NCBI GenBank assembly: GCA_900551185.1 | Contig: URVF01000092.1 | Location: 1-6,362 of the forward strand | DNA length: 6,362 nt | From: an uncultured Collinsella sp. | GTDB taxonomy: Bacteria; Actinomycetota; Coriobacteriia; Coriobacteriales; Coriobacteriaceae | Direction: 5' to 3' | Shown: piece by piece, positions 6,113-6,362 of the stretch | Layout: every line of letters begins with the position of its first letter | How positions within the stretch are numbered: position 1 is the first letter of the stretch | The notes under the pieces: model-generated | Databases searched by the model: none | Seen by the model: only the letters and a program-made list of their open reading frames with translations | What the model was told of the DNA's origin: nothing | Position numbers and translations under genes: made by a program

Positions 6113-6335
6113 ATCGAGGATATCGTCGAGGGCACTCTTGATACGGTCGGTCACCGACTCCTTACCGGAAGCGACGTCATCGCCCATCTCATCGGCAAAA
6201 GCACGGAGCAGCTCGCGTTGCTTATTGGAAAGATTGGTGGGAACGACCACGCGCAGCTGCACGATCAGGCGGCCACGCGAACCGCCACCGCCAATGCGCG
6301 GCATGCCGTAATTATTGACGCTCACGGTGTCGCCG
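6110..6335 (-). CDS. dnaJ: chaperone DnaJ, C-terminal fragment, 5' end cut by adapter
   Basis: DnaJ (Hsp40) delivers unfolded clients to DnaK and stimulates its ATPase. Only the last 74 residues are present. They match the end of the second substrate-binding C-terminal domain and the dimerisation tail: an NYGMPRIGGGG turn (equivalent to the GKGVP-type motif), then GRLIVQLRVVVPTNLSNKQR, a close fit to the DnaJ pattern of GDL-V-V-V-VP--L---Q. The J domain, Gly/Phe region and zinc fingers are beyond the contig. The open frame runs into the adapter and would begin with MCIRDS, which is translated adapter, not protein. CbpA-type Hsp40 proteins share this region, but position ahead of mtaB-phoH favours dnaJ of the heat-shock cluster. 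Confidence 0.88.
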
Positions 6336-6362
6336 CTGTCTCTTATACACATCTGACGCTGC
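6336..6362 (-). other. Nextera/Tn5 read-1 adapter, reverse complement, truncated (library artefact)
   Basis: The mosaic end CTGTCTCTTATACACATCT is followed by GACGCTGC, the reverse complement of adapter bases 7-33 at the left end. The same read-1 arm thus flanks both ends, making a false 27-bp terminal inverted repeat. Genomic sequence ends at 6335. Confidence 0.98.

Noticed and set aside
34..6335. tRNA genes, CRISPR arrays, phage or defence cassette
   Set aside because: Coding density is near complete with recognised core genes; the two gaps (537-685, 965-1102) show no tRNA-like fold, no spaced direct repeats and no extra gene beyond the leader elements described.
1..6362. A transposon or integrative element bounded by 27-bp inverted repeats
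   Set aside because: The repeats are commercial Nextera adapter sequence, and the cargo is conserved housekeeping genes with no transposase.

Overview
The window is a fragment of bacterial core chromosome, positions 34-6335, between two untrimmed Nextera/Tn5 sequencing adapters at 1-33 and 6336-6362. All eight genes lie on the minus strand, so transcription runs from high to low coordinates. The DNA is GC-rich (roughly 60% by eye). GC-rich codon use, a zinc-ribbon RecO and a gene order mixing Firmicutes traits (mtaB after dnaJ; dgkA beside era) with an actinobacterial style suggest a gut actinobacterium of class Coriobacteriia (Collinsella/Olsenella-like). That placement is an inference, not proven here.

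In transcription order the layout is: the 3' end of dnaJ (6110-6335, cut by the adapter); mtaB (4808-6100); phoH (3841-4827); ybeY (3335-3844); dgkA (2948-3325); era (1868-2935); recO (1103-1852); a 138-bp gap with a candidate promoter and structured leader; rpsO (686-964) with a strong intrinsic terminator; a 149-bp gap with stacked hairpins; and the 5' end of pnp (34-536, cut by the other adapter). From dnaJ to recO the genes are 9-15 nt apart or overlap by 4-20 nt, so they are almost certainly one operon. At several junctions the stop codon of one gene sits in or next to the Shine-Dalgarno sequence of the next. Two starts are non-ATG (ybeY TTG, mtaB GTG).

The products share a theme. DnaJ is a chaperone; MtaB modifies tRNA position 37; YbeY, Era and S15 act on 16S rRNA maturation and 30S assembly; PNPase degrades RNA; PhoH is an RNA-linked ATPase. 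DgkA (lipid kinase) and RecO (recombination) are common companions of era. rpsO-pnp is a second conserved pair joined behind recO.

I found no mobile element, CRISPR array, tRNA, phage gene or unknown gene cassette, and no new multi-gene system. The points worth a second look are modest: a very acidic N-terminal extension and a TKAD G4 motif in Era, a tryptophan in the radical-SAM motif of MtaB, structured leaders before rpsO and pnp (the latter with a possible 15-codon upstream ORF ending in ATGA overlap with pnp), and the symmetric adapter contamination. No stretch over 300 bases lacks a gene.
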